This document shows positions 55,751-64,000 of a stretch of 64,000 bases of DNA, piece by piece (the first letter of the stretch is position 1; each line of letters starts with the position of its first letter). The stretch comes from Ensifer sp. PDNC004 (GTDB taxonomy: Bacteria > Pseudomonadota > Alphaproteobacteria > Rhizobiales > Rhizobiaceae). The stretch covers positions 2,170,001-2,234,000 of the forward strand of contig NZ_CP070353.1 of assembly GCF_016919405.1 (NCBI RefSeq), given 5' to 3'. The notes under the pieces are model-generated. The model searched no databases and was not told the origin of the DNA. It was given only the letters and a program-made list of their open reading frames with translations. Position numbers and translations under genes: made by a program.

Positions 55751-56539
55751 TTACCTGAGGTTCTTGCTCACCGTGGCCGCCATTTCGTCGGCGGCCTGAA
55801 TGATCTTGGAGTTCATCTCGTAGGCGCGCTGCGCCGAGATCAGGTCGGTGATTTCCTTGACCGGATCGACGTTGGACGCTTCGAGATACTTCTGCTTGAT
55901 CTGCGCGAAGCCCGGATCGGCCGGCGTGCCGACGATCGCGTCGCCGGAGGCCGGCGTCTGCTTGAAGAGGTTTTCGCCCTGCGGCTCGAGGCCCGCCTCG
56001 TTGACGAAGTTGGCGATCGTCAGCTGGCCGATTTCCTGCATCGCCGGGTTGTTGCCGATGCGCACCATCACCTGGCCGGAGCTGGTGAAGACGATGTCGG
56101 TCGCGTCCTGCGGAACGGTGATACCCGGAACAACGGTGTAGCCGTCGATCGTCACGAGCTGGCCTTGGGCATTCTTGTTGAAGGCGCCGGCGCGGGTATA
56201 AACGGTCTCGCCATCGGGCGTTTCGACCTGGAACCAGCCGCGGCCGATCAGCGCCAGGTCGTACTCGTTGCCGGTCGAGACCATGCTGCCCTGGATGTGA
56301 AGATTGCGCACGGCTGCCGTCTGCACGCCGAGGCCGATGATCGCGCCTTCCGGAACGATCGCCTGGTTGGAGCGGTTCGGCACGCCCTGGGCGCGTTCGG
56401 TCTGGTACAGCAGATCGGAAAACTCGGCACGCGCGCGCTTGTAACCCGTCGTGTTGATGTTCGCGATGTTGTTCGCGATGACTTCGAGGTTCAGCTGCTG
56501 GGCGTTCATGCCGGTGGCGGCAATGGAAAGGGCCTTCAT
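55751..56539 (-). CDS. flgG: Distal rod protein FlgG
   Basis: Major distal-rod subunit (262 aa). [60 protein letters not shown] and [20 protein letters not shown] are all rod-family signatures, with the length of FlgG. Follows fliE by 11 bp. Confidence 0.97.
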   Translation of the reverse strand: MKALSIAATGMNAQQLNLEVIANNIANINTTGYKRARAEFSDLLYQTERAQGVPNRSNQAIVPEGAIIGLGVQTAAVRNLHIQGSMVSTGNEYDLALIGRGWFQVETPDGETVYTRAGAFNKNAQGQLVTIDGYTVVPGITVPQDATDIVFTSSGQVMVRIGNNPAMQEIGQLTIANFVNEAGLEPQGENLFKQTPASGDAIVGTPADPGFAQIKQKYLEASNVDPVKEITDLISAQRAYEMNSKIIQAADEMAATVSKNLR

Positions 56540-56550
56540 GTCTCGTTCCT

Positions 56551-56892
56551 TCAGATCTGCATGCGCGCAATTTCGAGGTAGGCGGTGACCACCTTGTCGC
56601 GGATCGCGATCGCGGTCTGCAGCGACTGTTCGGCGCTCATCACCGCATCGACCACCTCACGGGTGTTTGCCTGGCCGCGAATGCCGTCGAGTGACATGCC
56701 TTCCGCCTTCTTCATCGCGCCGATGGCGTCGGTCGCCATGTCGCCGAGAACCGAAGCGAAGCTCTGCCCCTGCGGCACGCCCTGGGTGGCGGCCGGCATG
56801 CCGAAGATCGACGACGAGGATGACGTAGAGTGGGTGCCATCGGTCTCTTTGGTGACCGAGAACGCGCCGAGGGATTTAACTGCATCGATCAT
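56551..56892 (-). CDS. fliE: MS-ring/rod junction protein FliE
   Basis: A 113-aa adaptor between MS ring and rod. [40 protein letters not shown] and [16 protein letters not shown] are the conserved C-terminal FliE pattern. Stop and start overlap flgC as TAATG (one shared base). Confidence 0.95.
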   Translation of the reverse strand: MIDAVKSLGAFSVTKETDGTHSTSSSSSIFGMPAATQGVPQGQSFASVLGDMATDAIGAMKKAEGMSLDGIRGQANTREVVDAVMSAEQSLQTAIAIRDKVVTAYLEIARMQI

Positions 56893-57311
56893 TATTGCGA
56901 GGCTCTCAACAGGTCGATTGTCTGGGAAATCAGGTCGCGGGACTGCTTGATGGTCTGCAGGTTCGCCTCATAGGCGCGGTTGGCTTCGCGCATATCGGCC
57001 ATCTCGACCAGGATGTTGACGTTCGGCAGCTTGACCATGCCCTTTTCGTTGGCGGCCGGATTGCCCGGATCGAACTCGATGTTGAAGTCCGAATCGTCCG
57101 TGCCCTGGCGCTCGATCTCAACCAGCGAGGCGCCGCTTGCGCGGTCCACTTCGGCGGCAAAGCTGATGGTCTTGCGCCGATAGGGATCCGCGCCCGGCGT
57201 ATCGCCGGTGGAGCGGGCGTTGGCGATGTTTTCGGAGACGATGCGCAGGCGGGTCGATTCCGCCTGCAGGCCGGAGGCCGATACCTTGAGGGCCGAGGTC
57301 AATGGATCCAT
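56892..57311 (-). CDS. flgC: Proximal rod protein FlgC
   Basis: Rod subunit (139 aa). [40 protein letters not shown] and [20 protein letters not shown] with [20 protein letters not shown] define FlgC. Five bp after flgB. Confidence 0.96.
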   Translation of the reverse strand: MDPLTSALKVSASGLQAESTRLRIVSENIANARSTGDTPGADPYRRKTISFAAEVDRASGASLVEIERQGTDDSDFNIEFDPGNPAANEKGMVKLPNVNILVEMADMREANRAYEANLQTIKQSRDLISQTIDLLRASQ

Positions 57312-57316
57312 GGTTC

Positions 57317-57697
57317 TTACTTCCGTACCGCCATTAGCATCATTCGGTGAAAGGCCTTTACGAGGCCCGCGGAGAGCTCGTAGTCGCGCTTGATTTCGCC
57401 GGTCTTCATCATTTCCTGCTCGATCGCGACGCTGTTGCCCGATTGCTGGATCTGCACGCCGTCGACCATGCCGACTTCAGCCACCTGAGAGGCTGCGAGG
57501 CCGTCCGTGAAATGCATCTTGTTGGTCGCCGCCATCTGGATGCCGGCGTCCTGCAGAACGCTTTCGAACGGCTTGACGTCCTTGGCCTTGTAGTGCGGCG
57601 TGTTCGCATTGGCGATGTTGCCGGCCACCACGTTCTGACGAACGGTCAGCCACTGGGCCTGCCGGGACGCGAGGTCGAAAAGCTGAATCGGTTGCAT
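57317..57697 (-). CDS. flgB: Proximal rod protein FlgB
   Basis: Rod subunit (126 aa). [40 protein letters not shown] and [20 protein letters not shown] are FlgB motifs. The ATG at 57697 is chosen because GGAG lies six bases before it; the ATG at 57709, which adds MELL, contains that ribosome-binding site. First gene of the operon down to fliP, behind a terminator. Confidence 0.94.
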   Translation of the reverse strand: MQPIQLFDLASRQAQWLTVRQNVVAGNIANANTPHYKAKDVKPFESVLQDAGIQMAATNKMHFTDGLAASQVAEVGMVDGVQIQQSGNSVAIEQEMMKTGEIKRDYELSAGLVKAFHRMMLMAVRK

Positions 57698-57805
57698 CAA
57701 AAGCTCCATGCTTGCTGATGCGAACCTAGGCCGGTAATCTTGCGTGGGACTTTCGTCGGAAAGCGATGCCCGCGGGATCGGGACCGCGGCCGCCGGAGAT
57801 TACCT

Positions 57806-57849
57806 GCAAAAGGCAGAAAAGCCGCGTCATCCGTCAGAGATGGCGCGGC
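57806..57849 (-). terminator. Terminator between the fliI-orf unit and flgB
   Basis: Ten-pair stem with one G-T pair, arms 57821-57830 and 57840-57849, loop 9 nt, followed on the minus strand by TTTTCTGCCTTTTG. Starts 28 bp after the stop of the 185-aa gene. Confidence 0.85.
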
Positions 57850-57877
57850 GGTCACGGGAAAGGAATACGGATCTGCG

Positions 57878-58435
57878 TCAGTTGGCCTGGTACATTTCGC
57901 CGGAGGAGGTGATCATCACCCAGTGGCCATCCCGCTGCTCGAGCGTGGCAAGACGCGTGTTGTCGGGCAGAACCGAACCGACGCGCACGATGTACATGCC
58001 GCTCGCATCCTCGATCAGTGCGCGACCGTTGGCGACATGCATCAGCTTGAAGCCGGACTTGCCGGGAAAGGGCTGCGACAGCCCCTCTTCCGCGGCTGTC
58101 CCTTCCGGTCCCGGACCGGCGCCGATGCCCGGCACCGTCGCCGTCGTCAGCTGGTCGATGGCGGCCAAGGTCTCGCCGTCCGCGTCGGGCATGGCGAGCG
58201 GGGAGACAGAGACGACGTTGCGCGCGGCGCGCTCCGGCAGCTCGCGGGTCGAACCCTGCCACAAAGGCGGCATGGTGAACTGGTCCTGGTGGAAGAAGGC
58301 ATACCAGGGAAAGAAGGTCGCGAACGCGGCAAGCGCCACGCCGGTCGCAGCCAGGAACTTGTCGGTCATCGGCATGCGGCTTCGCTTGCGCTGGTGAACC
58401 ATCTCGTCCGCATCATAATCGGTCATGGTCATCAC
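57878..58435 (-). CDS. Conserved membrane protein of the flagellar cluster
   Basis: A 185-aa protein with one N-terminal membrane helix (FLAATGVALAAFATFFPWYA, about residues 26-45) and a periplasmic part ending in a small beta domain (FKLMHVANGRALIEDASGMY, IVRVGSVLPDNTRLATLEQR, HWVMITSSGEMYQ). The gene order is as I recall for S. meliloti, where it is also uncharacterised. It resembles no basal body protein I can name. GTG 58435 overlaps the fliI stop as GTGA; ATG 58432 is nearly as good. Likely translated with FliI. Confidence 0.75.
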   Translation of the reverse strand: MMTMTDYDADEMVHQRKRSRMPMTDKFLAATGVALAAFATFFPWYAFFHQDQFTMPPLWQGSTRELPERAARNVVSVSPLAMPDADGETLAAIDQLTTATVPGIGAGPGPEGTAAEEGLSQPFPGKSGFKLMHVANGRALIEDASGMYIVRVGSVLPDNTRLATLEQRDGHWVMITSSGEMYQAN

Positions 58436-59838
58436 CTCGTTCTCGCACCCGGCTGATTGCCCATCGCCGCCGCCTTCAGCGCGTTGGCGAGATCGGAAAA
58501 GGCATCCTGCGCCGGGCGCTCACCGGCGGTCTGCGTCAATACCTCGTAGATGACCGGCACCTGCTTGATCGCCATGTCGAGATCCGGATCGCCACCTGGG
58601 CGATAGCCACCGATCAGGCGAAGGTCGCGGGTCTCTTCGAAGCGGTGGATCAGCGCCTTCAGGCGCGAGACCAGCTTTTCCTGGTCGGGGGTCCAGGCCT
58701 TGCGCGCGAGACGCGAGATCGAGGCGAGCGGATTGATCGGCGGGTACCGCCCCTCCTCCGCAAGGCTGCGCTCGAGCACGATGTGGCCGTCGAGGATGCC
58801 GCGAGTCGAGTCGGCGACCGGATCGTTGTGATTGTCGCCGTCGACGAGAATGGAGATGATCGCCGTGATCGTGCCGGCGCCTTCGGTTCCCGGGCCGGCG
58901 CGCTCCAGCAGGCGCGGCAGTTCGGTGAAGACCGAGGCCGGATAGCCGCGCGCGATCGGCGGCTCGCCGGACGCGGTTGCGACCTCGCGGATCGCGTGGG
59001 CGAAGCGGGTGACACTGTCGACGATCAACAGAACGTTGTCGCCGTTGTCGCGATAATGCTCAGCGATGGTGACGGCGGTCAGCGGCGCCATCTTGCGCAG
59101 CATCGGGCTCTCGTCGCTGGTCGCGACGACTGCGACGGACTTCGCCAGATTGTCGCCCAGCGTATCCTCGATGAATTCGCGCACTTCACGGCCGCGTTCG
59201 CCGACCAGCGCGATCACCACCTTGTCGAAGGCATCGGCCCGCGCCAGCATGGAGAGCAGCGTCGATTTGCCGACGCCGGAGCCGGCGAAAATGCCGAGAC
59301 GCTGGCCAAGGCAGAGCGGAGAAAAGATGTCGATCGCACGCACGCCGGTCAGGAAGCCCTTCTCGACCCTTTTGCGGGTCATCGACGGCGGCGCGGTGTT
59401 GGTGATCGAGCGGCGCACGTCGCCCTGCTGCAGAGGACCGAGACCATCGATCGGTTCGCCGAGCGCATTGATCGCACGACCGCACCATTGGTCGGTCGGC
59501 GCGACGCGGAAGGCGCCCTTGCGGATGACCGTGTCGTGGATGCCGATCGGGTCGCCGGGCTCGATCGGGCAGACGACCACCCGCTCCGGCTCGACCCGAA
59601 CGACCTCACCGAGATGGGTTCCGGTGACGCTCTTGTGGGCGACGAAATCGCCGAGCCGGACATGCCGCGACAGGCCGGTCACCGTGTAGTGGCCGGGCGA
59701 GATCGTCTGGACGTGACCGCCGGGTGCGATCGAGAATTCGGGTTTGGCATAGCGCTCGACCAGGCCGGCAAGTGCCGCCAGAGATGTCGATCCCGCGCTC
59801 GGTTTCAGGCCTTCGCTTTGCATGCCGATGTCCGTCAC
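58432..59838 (-). CDS. fliI: Flagellum-specific ATPase FliI
   Basis: Hexameric ATPase (468 aa) at the export gate. Walker A AGSGVGKST at residues 185-193, KVVIALVGERGREVREFIED at about 207 with catalytic Glu, and VLLIVDSVTRFAHAIREVAT at about 262 as Walker B, then RGYPASVFTELPRLLERAG. N-terminal domain as in F1 beta. FliH and FliJ candidates lie elsewhere in the cluster (44480-45133; 30296-30709). Three bp after flgF. Confidence 0.97.
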   Translation of the reverse strand: MTDIGMQSEGLKPSAGSTSLAALAGLVERYAKPEFSIAPGGHVQTISPGHYTVTGLSRHVRLGDFVAHKSVTGTHLGEVVRVEPERVVVCPIEPGDPIGIHDTVIRKGAFRVAPTDQWCGRAINALGEPIDGLGPLQQGDVRRSITNTAPPSMTRKRVEKGFLTGVRAIDIFSPLCLGQRLGIFAGSGVGKSTLLSMLARADAFDKVVIALVGERGREVREFIEDTLGDNLAKSVAVVATSDESPMLRKMAPLTAVTIAEHYRDNGDNVLLIVDSVTRFAHAIREVATASGEPPIARGYPASVFTELPRLLERAGPGTEGAGTITAIISILVDGDNHNDPVADSTRGILDGHIVLERSLAEEGRYPPINPLASISRLARKAWTPDQEKLVSRLKALIHRFEETRDLRLIGGYRPGGDPDLDMAIKQVPVIYEVLTQTAGERPAQDAFSDLANALKAAAMGNQPGARTR

Positions 59839-59841
59839 AGA

Positions 59842-60567
59842 TTAACGACTGCCGCCAAGCGTCTTGACCGCTTCTTCGAGCGATCCTTCGCTGTCACGCA
59901 AGAGGGCGGTGATTTGGTCGAAGGCGCGGGTGACCATGATCAGCTGCGACATTTCCTGGATGGCATTGACGTTGGACTCCTCGACGAAACCCTGCATGAC
60001 GCCCACATCGAACCGGTCGACCACCGGCTCGACCTGCGCTGCCGGTTGAACGGCGCTGTTGTCGAGACGGATGAAGCCCTGGCTGAAATCGGCCTCGTAA
60101 AGGCCGAGCGAGGCGACGGCGACGCCGTTCTGATGAAGCGCACCATCGGCGCCGACGGTGATTTCACCGCCATTGCCGTTCAACTGGATCGGCGCGCCGC
60201 CGGCGTCGAGCACCGGATAGCCGCGGATGGTGACGAGTTCGCCGGTGTCCGTCAGCGTGAAACGACCGTCGCGCGTCAGCGCCTGACCGGATGGCGTCTC
60301 GATCTGGAACCAGGCGTCGCCCTTGATGGCAAAGTCGAGCGAGGAACCGGTGCGCGAGAGCGAGCCGTTGCTAGTGTTCAGGAACTCCTCGCCCTTGCTG
60401 ACATAGGAAACCTTCACCGGCTTGGTGTCGCCGAGCATCTGGTTGAACTTCACCTCGGTTCCACGGAAGCCGACGGTGTTAGAGTTCGCGATGTTGTCGG
60501 CAAGTGTGTTGAGGCGCTTTTCAAGCGCCATCTGCGACGAGATTGCGACGTAAAGACCGGTTTGCAC
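59842..60567 (-). CDS. flgF: Proximal rod protein FlgF
   Basis: Rod subunit (241 aa). MALEKRLNTLADNIANSNTV, GDAWFQIETPSGQALTRDG and VEESNVNAIQEMSQLIMVTR with AFDQITALLRDSEGSLEEAV are rod-family motifs; the length and the GFRGTEVKFNQML region fit FlgF. Starts 2 bp after the preceding DUF1217 gene. Confidence 0.95.
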   Translation of the reverse strand: MQTGLYVAISSQMALEKRLNTLADNIANSNTVGFRGTEVKFNQMLGDTKPVKVSYVSKGEEFLNTSNGSLSRTGSSLDFAIKGDAWFQIETPSGQALTRDGRFTLTDTGELVTIRGYPVLDAGGAPIQLNGNGGEITVGADGALHQNGVAVASLGLYEADFSQGFIRLDNSAVQPAAQVEPVVDRFDVGVMQGFVEESNVNAIQEMSQLIMVTRAFDQITALLRDSEGSLEEAVKTLGGSR

Positions 60568-60569
60568 GC

Positions 60570-61349
60570 TCAGTTTCCCCCGAGTTTCAGGCTGTTGATG
60601 GACAGGAGAAGATCGGAAGAAATGCCGTAGCCGCTCGACGAGCCGAAGACCGCGAGCGGATCATAACCGTCCGTTGAATTTTTGGTTTCCCAGAGCGCGG
60701 TGAACCGGTCGAGAAACTCGGCTACCTTGGTCGGGTCCTGGAAGTCCTTGAAATCGAGCGCCTGTTCATAGGTCTCGGCCTGGCGATCAACATTGGTCGC
60801 AGCGAATTCGTTGGGCAGCTGCAGGGCCGTGCGCACCACCTGGGCGATCGCCTCGTCGGCGATGATGGCGTAACCGCTGTTGATTGTCGGCGCCATGCGG
60901 GAAAAATAGAGCGCAAGCCTGACGCCGGCATTCTCTTCGCCTGCGTCCTGTTCCAGGGTCTGGCGGGTGTATTTTTCTGCGACGCCCTTCTGCGCACGAT
61001 CGAAAGACGTGGCGGCCGCGCCGTGGGCTGCAAAATTCAGCGATTCGACGAGCTGCTTGTAGCGGTTGTCGGTCAGCTTGTTGGCGAAGGCATCTTCGTT
61101 GTCGACGCCTTCCGTCAGCACCTTGCGCATGAAGGCCTTGGCATAGGCCATGTCTTCGAGGCCGTGCGCCTTCATCGCGTAATTGTAGAGGCGGGTATCG
61201 GCAAAGAAGTCGTCGATCGTTTTGACGTCGCCGATCTTCGACAGATAGTACGCGGTCTCGCGCGCCACATCGGGCTGCTCGGCAACACGGGCCAGCGACT
61301 TCGTCAAGTCGGCCGTAATCAACTTGTAGCTCGTATAGGTCGTGGTCAC
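60570..61349 (-). CDS. DUF1217-family protein of rhizobial flagellar clusters
   Basis: A 259-aa all-helical soluble protein. LTKSLARVAEQPDVARETAY, DDFFADTRLYNYAMKAHGLE, YAKAFMRKVLTEGVDNEDAF and SDLLLSINSLKLGGN at the end match what I recall of the DUF1217 family, found near flagellar genes in Rhizobiales. Function is not known to me. GTG 61349 has GGAG five bases before it; an ATG at 61478 would add 43 unconserved residues. It is divergent from motA and two bases ahead of flgF, heading the flgF-fliI transcript. Confidence 0.8.
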   Translation of the reverse strand: MTTTYTSYKLITADLTKSLARVAEQPDVARETAYYLSKIGDVKTIDDFFADTRLYNYAMKAHGLEDMAYAKAFMRKVLTEGVDNEDAFANKLTDNRYKQLVESLNFAAHGAAATSFDRAQKGVAEKYTRQTLEQDAGEENAGVRLALYFSRMAPTINSGYAIIADEAIAQVVRTALQLPNEFAATNVDRQAETYEQALDFKDFQDPTKVAEFLDRFTALWETKNSTDGYDPLAVFGSSSGYGISSDLLLSINSLKLGGN

Positions 61350-61530
61350 GATCGCTCCGCCCCTGCCGGAATGAGACAGGCAGCCCTGAGCCTGTTCTGA
61401 CAAATCCTGACCGGACAGCCTTGCGCGAACCTGTTCCGCCAGGTGGCCCTGTCGCCAGGACCGGCCAGCCTCACGCAAGGATGAAACCGTATCCCGTTAG
61501 CGGAAAATAAGATCGCGACAGGTATCGAAT

Positions 61531-62409
61531 ATGAACATCATCATCGGACTTCTTGTGACGTTCGGCTGTATCCTCGGCGGCTATCTGGCGATGGGCGGCC
61601 ACATGGAAGTCCTCAACCAGCCGTTCGAACTGCTGATCATCGGCGGCGCCGGCGTCGGCGGCTTCATCATGGCCAACTCGATGAAGGTGGTGAAGGATAC
61701 CGGCAAGGCGCTTGGCGAAGCCTTTCGCCACAAGGTGCCGAAAGAGCGCGAGTATCTCGACACGCTCGGCGTTCTCTATTCGCTGATGCGCGACCTGCGC
61801 ACCAAGTCGCGCAACGAGATCGAAAGCCACATCGACAACCCCGAGGAATCCACGATCTTCCAGTCGGCGCCGACGGTTCTGAAGAACAAGGAACTGACCG
61901 CCTTCATCTGCGACTACGTGCGTCTGATCATCATTGGAAACGCCCGCTCGCACGAGATCGAAGCGCTGATGGACGAGGAAATCCAGACCATCACCCACGA
62001 CAAGATGAAGTGCTACCACGCGCTGAACACGATGGGCGACGCCTTCCCGGCGATCGGTATCGTCGCGGCCGTTCTCGGCGTCATCAAGGCGATGGGCGCG
62101 ATCAGCGAGGCGCCCGAAGTTCTCGGCGCCAAGATCGCGGCCGCTCTCGTCGGCACACTGCTCGGCGTGTTTCTCTCCTATTCGATCGTCGCGCCGCTCG
62201 TGGCCAACGTCAAATCGGTGCGCGAGAAGCAGAACCGGCTCTACATCATCGTCAAGCAGACACTACTTGCCTACATGAACGGCTCGGTTCCGCAGGTCGC
62301 TCTCGAATATGGCCGCAAGACCATTTCGGCCTACGAGCGTCCGTCGATCGACGCGGTCGAGCAGGAAATGATGAACCCCGGCGGCGGCGGCGAAAGCAAG
62401 GCGGCTTGA
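61531..62409 (+). CDS. motA: Flagellar stator protein MotA
   Basis: Proton-channel subunit (292 aa) that pairs with MotB. Helices [60 protein letters not shown] and [20 protein letters not shown] are the MotA set, with [17 protein letters not shown] in the cytoplasmic loop that touches FliG. Follows 180 bp of divergent promoter sequence and precedes fliM by 4 bp. Confidence 0.97.
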   Translation: MNIIIGLLVTFGCILGGYLAMGGHMEVLNQPFELLIIGGAGVGGFIMANSMKVVKDTGKALGEAFRHKVPKEREYLDTLGVLYSLMRDLRTKSRNEIESHIDNPEESTIFQSAPTVLKNKELTAFICDYVRLIIIGNARSHEIEALMDEEIQTITHDKMKCYHALNTMGDAFPAIGIVAAVLGVIKAMGAISEAPEVLGAKIAAALVGTLLGVFLSYSIVAPLVANVKSVREKQNRLYIIVKQTLLAYMNGSVPQVALEYGRKTISAYERPSIDAVEQEMMNPGGGGESKAA

Positions 62410-62413
62410 TCTG

Positions 62414-63349
62414 ATGACCTCCAATGTTCACGCATTCGACCGCAAGCTCCTCGCGCGTATGACCGGCGCGCTCGGCGACGACCGGGTGATCGGCCGGCTG
62501 GCCCTCGAACTCGGCCAGGTCTTCGGCGAATTCCTGCCGGACATGTGCCGGGCGGAGACGGGTCTCGACATCACCATCGGCTATGCCGGCCACCGGACCG
62601 GGATGCGCCGCGACTTGATCTCGTCGATGGGCACGGGCGTGCTGATCAGCGAGGTTTCGCTGCGCAACTGGTGCACGGACTTTCAGATCGGCTGCGACAG
62701 CCCGATCATCATCGCTCTGGTGGAGGCGCTGCTCGGCGCCGAGCCCGCCGGCATCGAGGAGCCGCAGCCGCGCGCTCTTTCCCAGATCGAAATCGACGTG
62801 GCCGTGCCGCTGTTCGAGAAGATCGCCGACGTGCTCAGGACCGCCGTCAATGCGCCTGGCAGCTTCGAGCCGATCGTCGAACGCCCGATCAACAGCGTCG
62901 CGCGCCCCAAGCCCGATCCGATGATCGAGGACGTTCACGCCGGCGCGATCGACATGACGATCGGCTTCGGCCCCGTGCTTTCCACCTTCTCGATCATCGT
63001 TCCGCAAAGCGTGCTTCTGAAGACGACGATCGTCTTCCCCAAGGGAAGCGGACAGCAGCGCAAGGCGAAGGCCGAGTGGACGGAACAGCTGGAGGAGCAG
63101 GTTCGCCGTTCGGCGGTGACGATCGAGGCACGTATCCGGCTCGAAAGCCTGACGCTCGACACGATCAGCCGTCTGCAACCGGGCGACGTCATTCCCTTCC
63201 TCGACGCCCAGGACGTTCGCGTCGACGTCAACGCCAATGGCCGCGACCTCTATGTCTGCGAATTCGGGCGCGCCGGATCGAAATACACGGTTCGGGTCAA
63301 GGATACGCACGGATCCGAACAGGACATCCTTCGCCACATCATGAGTTAA
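62414..63349 (+). CDS. fliM: Flagellar motor switch protein FliM
   Basis: Switch component (311 aa) between FliG and FliN. The middle domain shows LGQVFGEFLPDMCRAETGLD and DFQIGCDSPIIIALVEALLG; the C-terminal SpoA domain has SRLQPGDVIPFLDAQDVRVD and DLYVCEFGRAGSKYTVRVKD. The N-terminus (MTSNVHAFDRKLLARMTGAL) lacks the usual CheY-binding peptide resembling LSQAEIDALLNG. Close to motA and fliN in one transcript. Confidence 0.92.
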   Translation: MTSNVHAFDRKLLARMTGALGDDRVIGRLALELGQVFGEFLPDMCRAETGLDITIGYAGHRTGMRRDLISSMGTGVLISEVSLRNWCTDFQIGCDSPIIIALVEALLGAEPAGIEEPQPRALSQIEIDVAVPLFEKIADVLRTAVNAPGSFEPIVERPINSVARPKPDPMIEDVHAGAIDMTIGFGPVLSTFSIIVPQSVLLKTTIVFPKGSGQQRKAKAEWTEQLEEQVRRSAVTIEARIRLESLTLDTISRLQPGDVIPFLDAQDVRVDVNANGRDLYVCEFGRAGSKYTVRVKDTHGSEQDILRHIMS

Positions 63350-63409
63350 ATCGGCCTGCCGCGCGCTCGCAGCATGCCTGAGGCAAGCTTCAACTGGAAT
63401 AGTTCTCAC

Positions 63410-64000
63410 ATGGCACCCAAAAAAGCACCCATCAACGAACAGGCCGAAGTCGCTGTCGGAGATATGGAACTCGACCAGGCGATTAACGATCTGCGCGGTG
63501 TCCTGAAGCAGGATTCCGACACGCCTGATGCTTTCGGCTCCGAATTCGGCGGCGAAGCGCTTGGCACCACCGATTTCGGCAGTGATTTTGGCGCACCGGC
63601 CGCTGGCGGCCTCGACGCATTCGGCGGCGATTTCGGCTCCAGCGACTTCGGCGCCGATCTCGGCGGCGCGGCCGCGACGAGCGATTTCGGCGGCACGGAT
63701 TTTGCCGCGACGTCCTTCGACAGCGCTGATGCGGCCGTCGATACGCCGCCCGGCAGCGGCATGAACGCCAATCTCGATCTGATCATGGACATTCCGATCG
63801 ACGTGCAGATCGTGCTCGGCTCGAGCCGGATGCAGGTCTCGGGCCTCATGAACCTCAGCGAAGGCGCAACGATCGCGCTGGATCGCCGCATCGGCGAGCC
63901 GGTGGAGATCATGGTCAACGGTCGCGTGATCGGCCGTGGCGAAATTACCGTTCTCGAAGGCGACGATACCCGCTTCGGCGTCAAACTCATCGAGATCAAG
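63410..64000 (+). CDS. fliN: Flagellar motor switch protein FliN, 3' end outside window
   Basis: Switch component forming the C-ring base. The 197 visible codons have an acidic N-terminal helix ([19 protein letters not shown]), a roughly 60-residue linker with about seven DFG/AFG-type repeats ([14 protein letters not shown]), and the conserved SpoA domain ([49 protein letters not shown]). The missing part is probably only a few residues. Longer than enteric FliN (137 aa) because of the linker. Starts 60 bp after fliM. Confidence 0.95.
   Translation, partial: MAPKKAPINEQAEVAVGDMELDQAINDLRGVLKQDSDTPDAFGSEFGGEALGTTDFGSDFGAPAAGGLDAFGGDFGSSDFGADLGGAAATSDFGGTDFAATSFDSADAAVDTPPGSGMNANLDLIMDIPIDVQIVLGSSRMQVSGLMNLSEGATIALDRRIGEPVEIMVNGRVIGRGEITVLEGDDTRFGVKLIEIK

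Noticed and set aside
55734..56570. N-terminal extension of the flgA frame
   Set aside because: It overlaps flgG in another frame and lacks conserved sequence; the signal peptide and ribosome-binding site fix the start at 55733.

Overview
The window is a high-GC alphaproteobacterial chromosome segment and almost certainly comes from a Rhizobiaceae genome of the Sinorhizobium/Ensifer type. The evidence is the zwf-pgl-edd operon, the aglR/aglEFGAK alpha-glucoside locus, two RIME-like intergenic palindromic repeats, and a motility cluster carrying the rhizobium-specific genes motC, motE, rem, flaF and flbT. Gene order in the motility part matches what I recall of the S. meliloti flagellar regulon. 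The flagellins (317-324 aa) are shorter than the roughly 394-aa FlaA I recall for S. meliloti, so another Ensifer or near relative is more likely. I see no tRNA, rRNA, CRISPR array, insertion sequence or prophage.

Left part (1-28.6 kb), metabolism and surface polysaccharide. A chemoreceptor with a very large periplasmic domain runs off the left edge, followed by a 48-aa membrane peptide, an HI0933-family flavoprotein, a glutamine-synthetase-like/FAD-oxidase pair that looks like a gamma-glutamyl-polyamine pathway, and a complete upper Entner-Doudoroff operon (zwf, pgl, edd). A GFA-fold zinc protein and a PilZ-like protein separate this from the agl locus. There aglE (binding protein), aglF and aglG (permeases), aglA (GH13 glucosidase) and aglK (ATPase) are divergent from the LacI-type repressor aglR, with two near-identical 14-bp palindromic operators between them. 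After folD comes a polysaccharide block: a Wzz/GumC-type co-polymerase, a Wzx-like flippase and four glycosyltransferases, three of them joined by GTGA stop/start overlaps.

Right part (28.6-64 kb), flagellum. Nearly all genes are on the minus strand. In transcription order they are flgF-fliI-orf; flgB-flgC-fliE-flgG-flgA-flgI-motE-flgH-fliL-fliP; three monocistronic flagellin genes, each with its own leader and two with strong terminators; fliH-like-motB-motC-fliK-transglycosylase; rem; and flgE-flgK-flgL-flaF-flbT-flgD-fliQ-flhA-fliR-fliJ-like-flgJ-like-flgN-like-fliL-like. On the plus strand are a SPINDLY/OGT-type glycosyltransferase next to the flagellins and motA-fliM-fliN, the last truncated by the window edge.

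Points most worth following up: an OGT-like enzyme divergent from the flagellins; a conserved CCGG-loop-CCGG leader element in front of all three flagellin genes; a nearly identical flagellin pair with clustered differences; Rem with Glu in place of the phospho-acceptor Asp; FliM without the usual N-terminal CheY-binding peptide; FliN with a DFG-repeat linker; candidate genes for the otherwise missing FliH, FliJ and FlgN; and an AglG permease with an inserted periplasmic domain. I did not find a clearly new defence or mobile system; the novelty lies in rhizobial variants of the flagellar machine.
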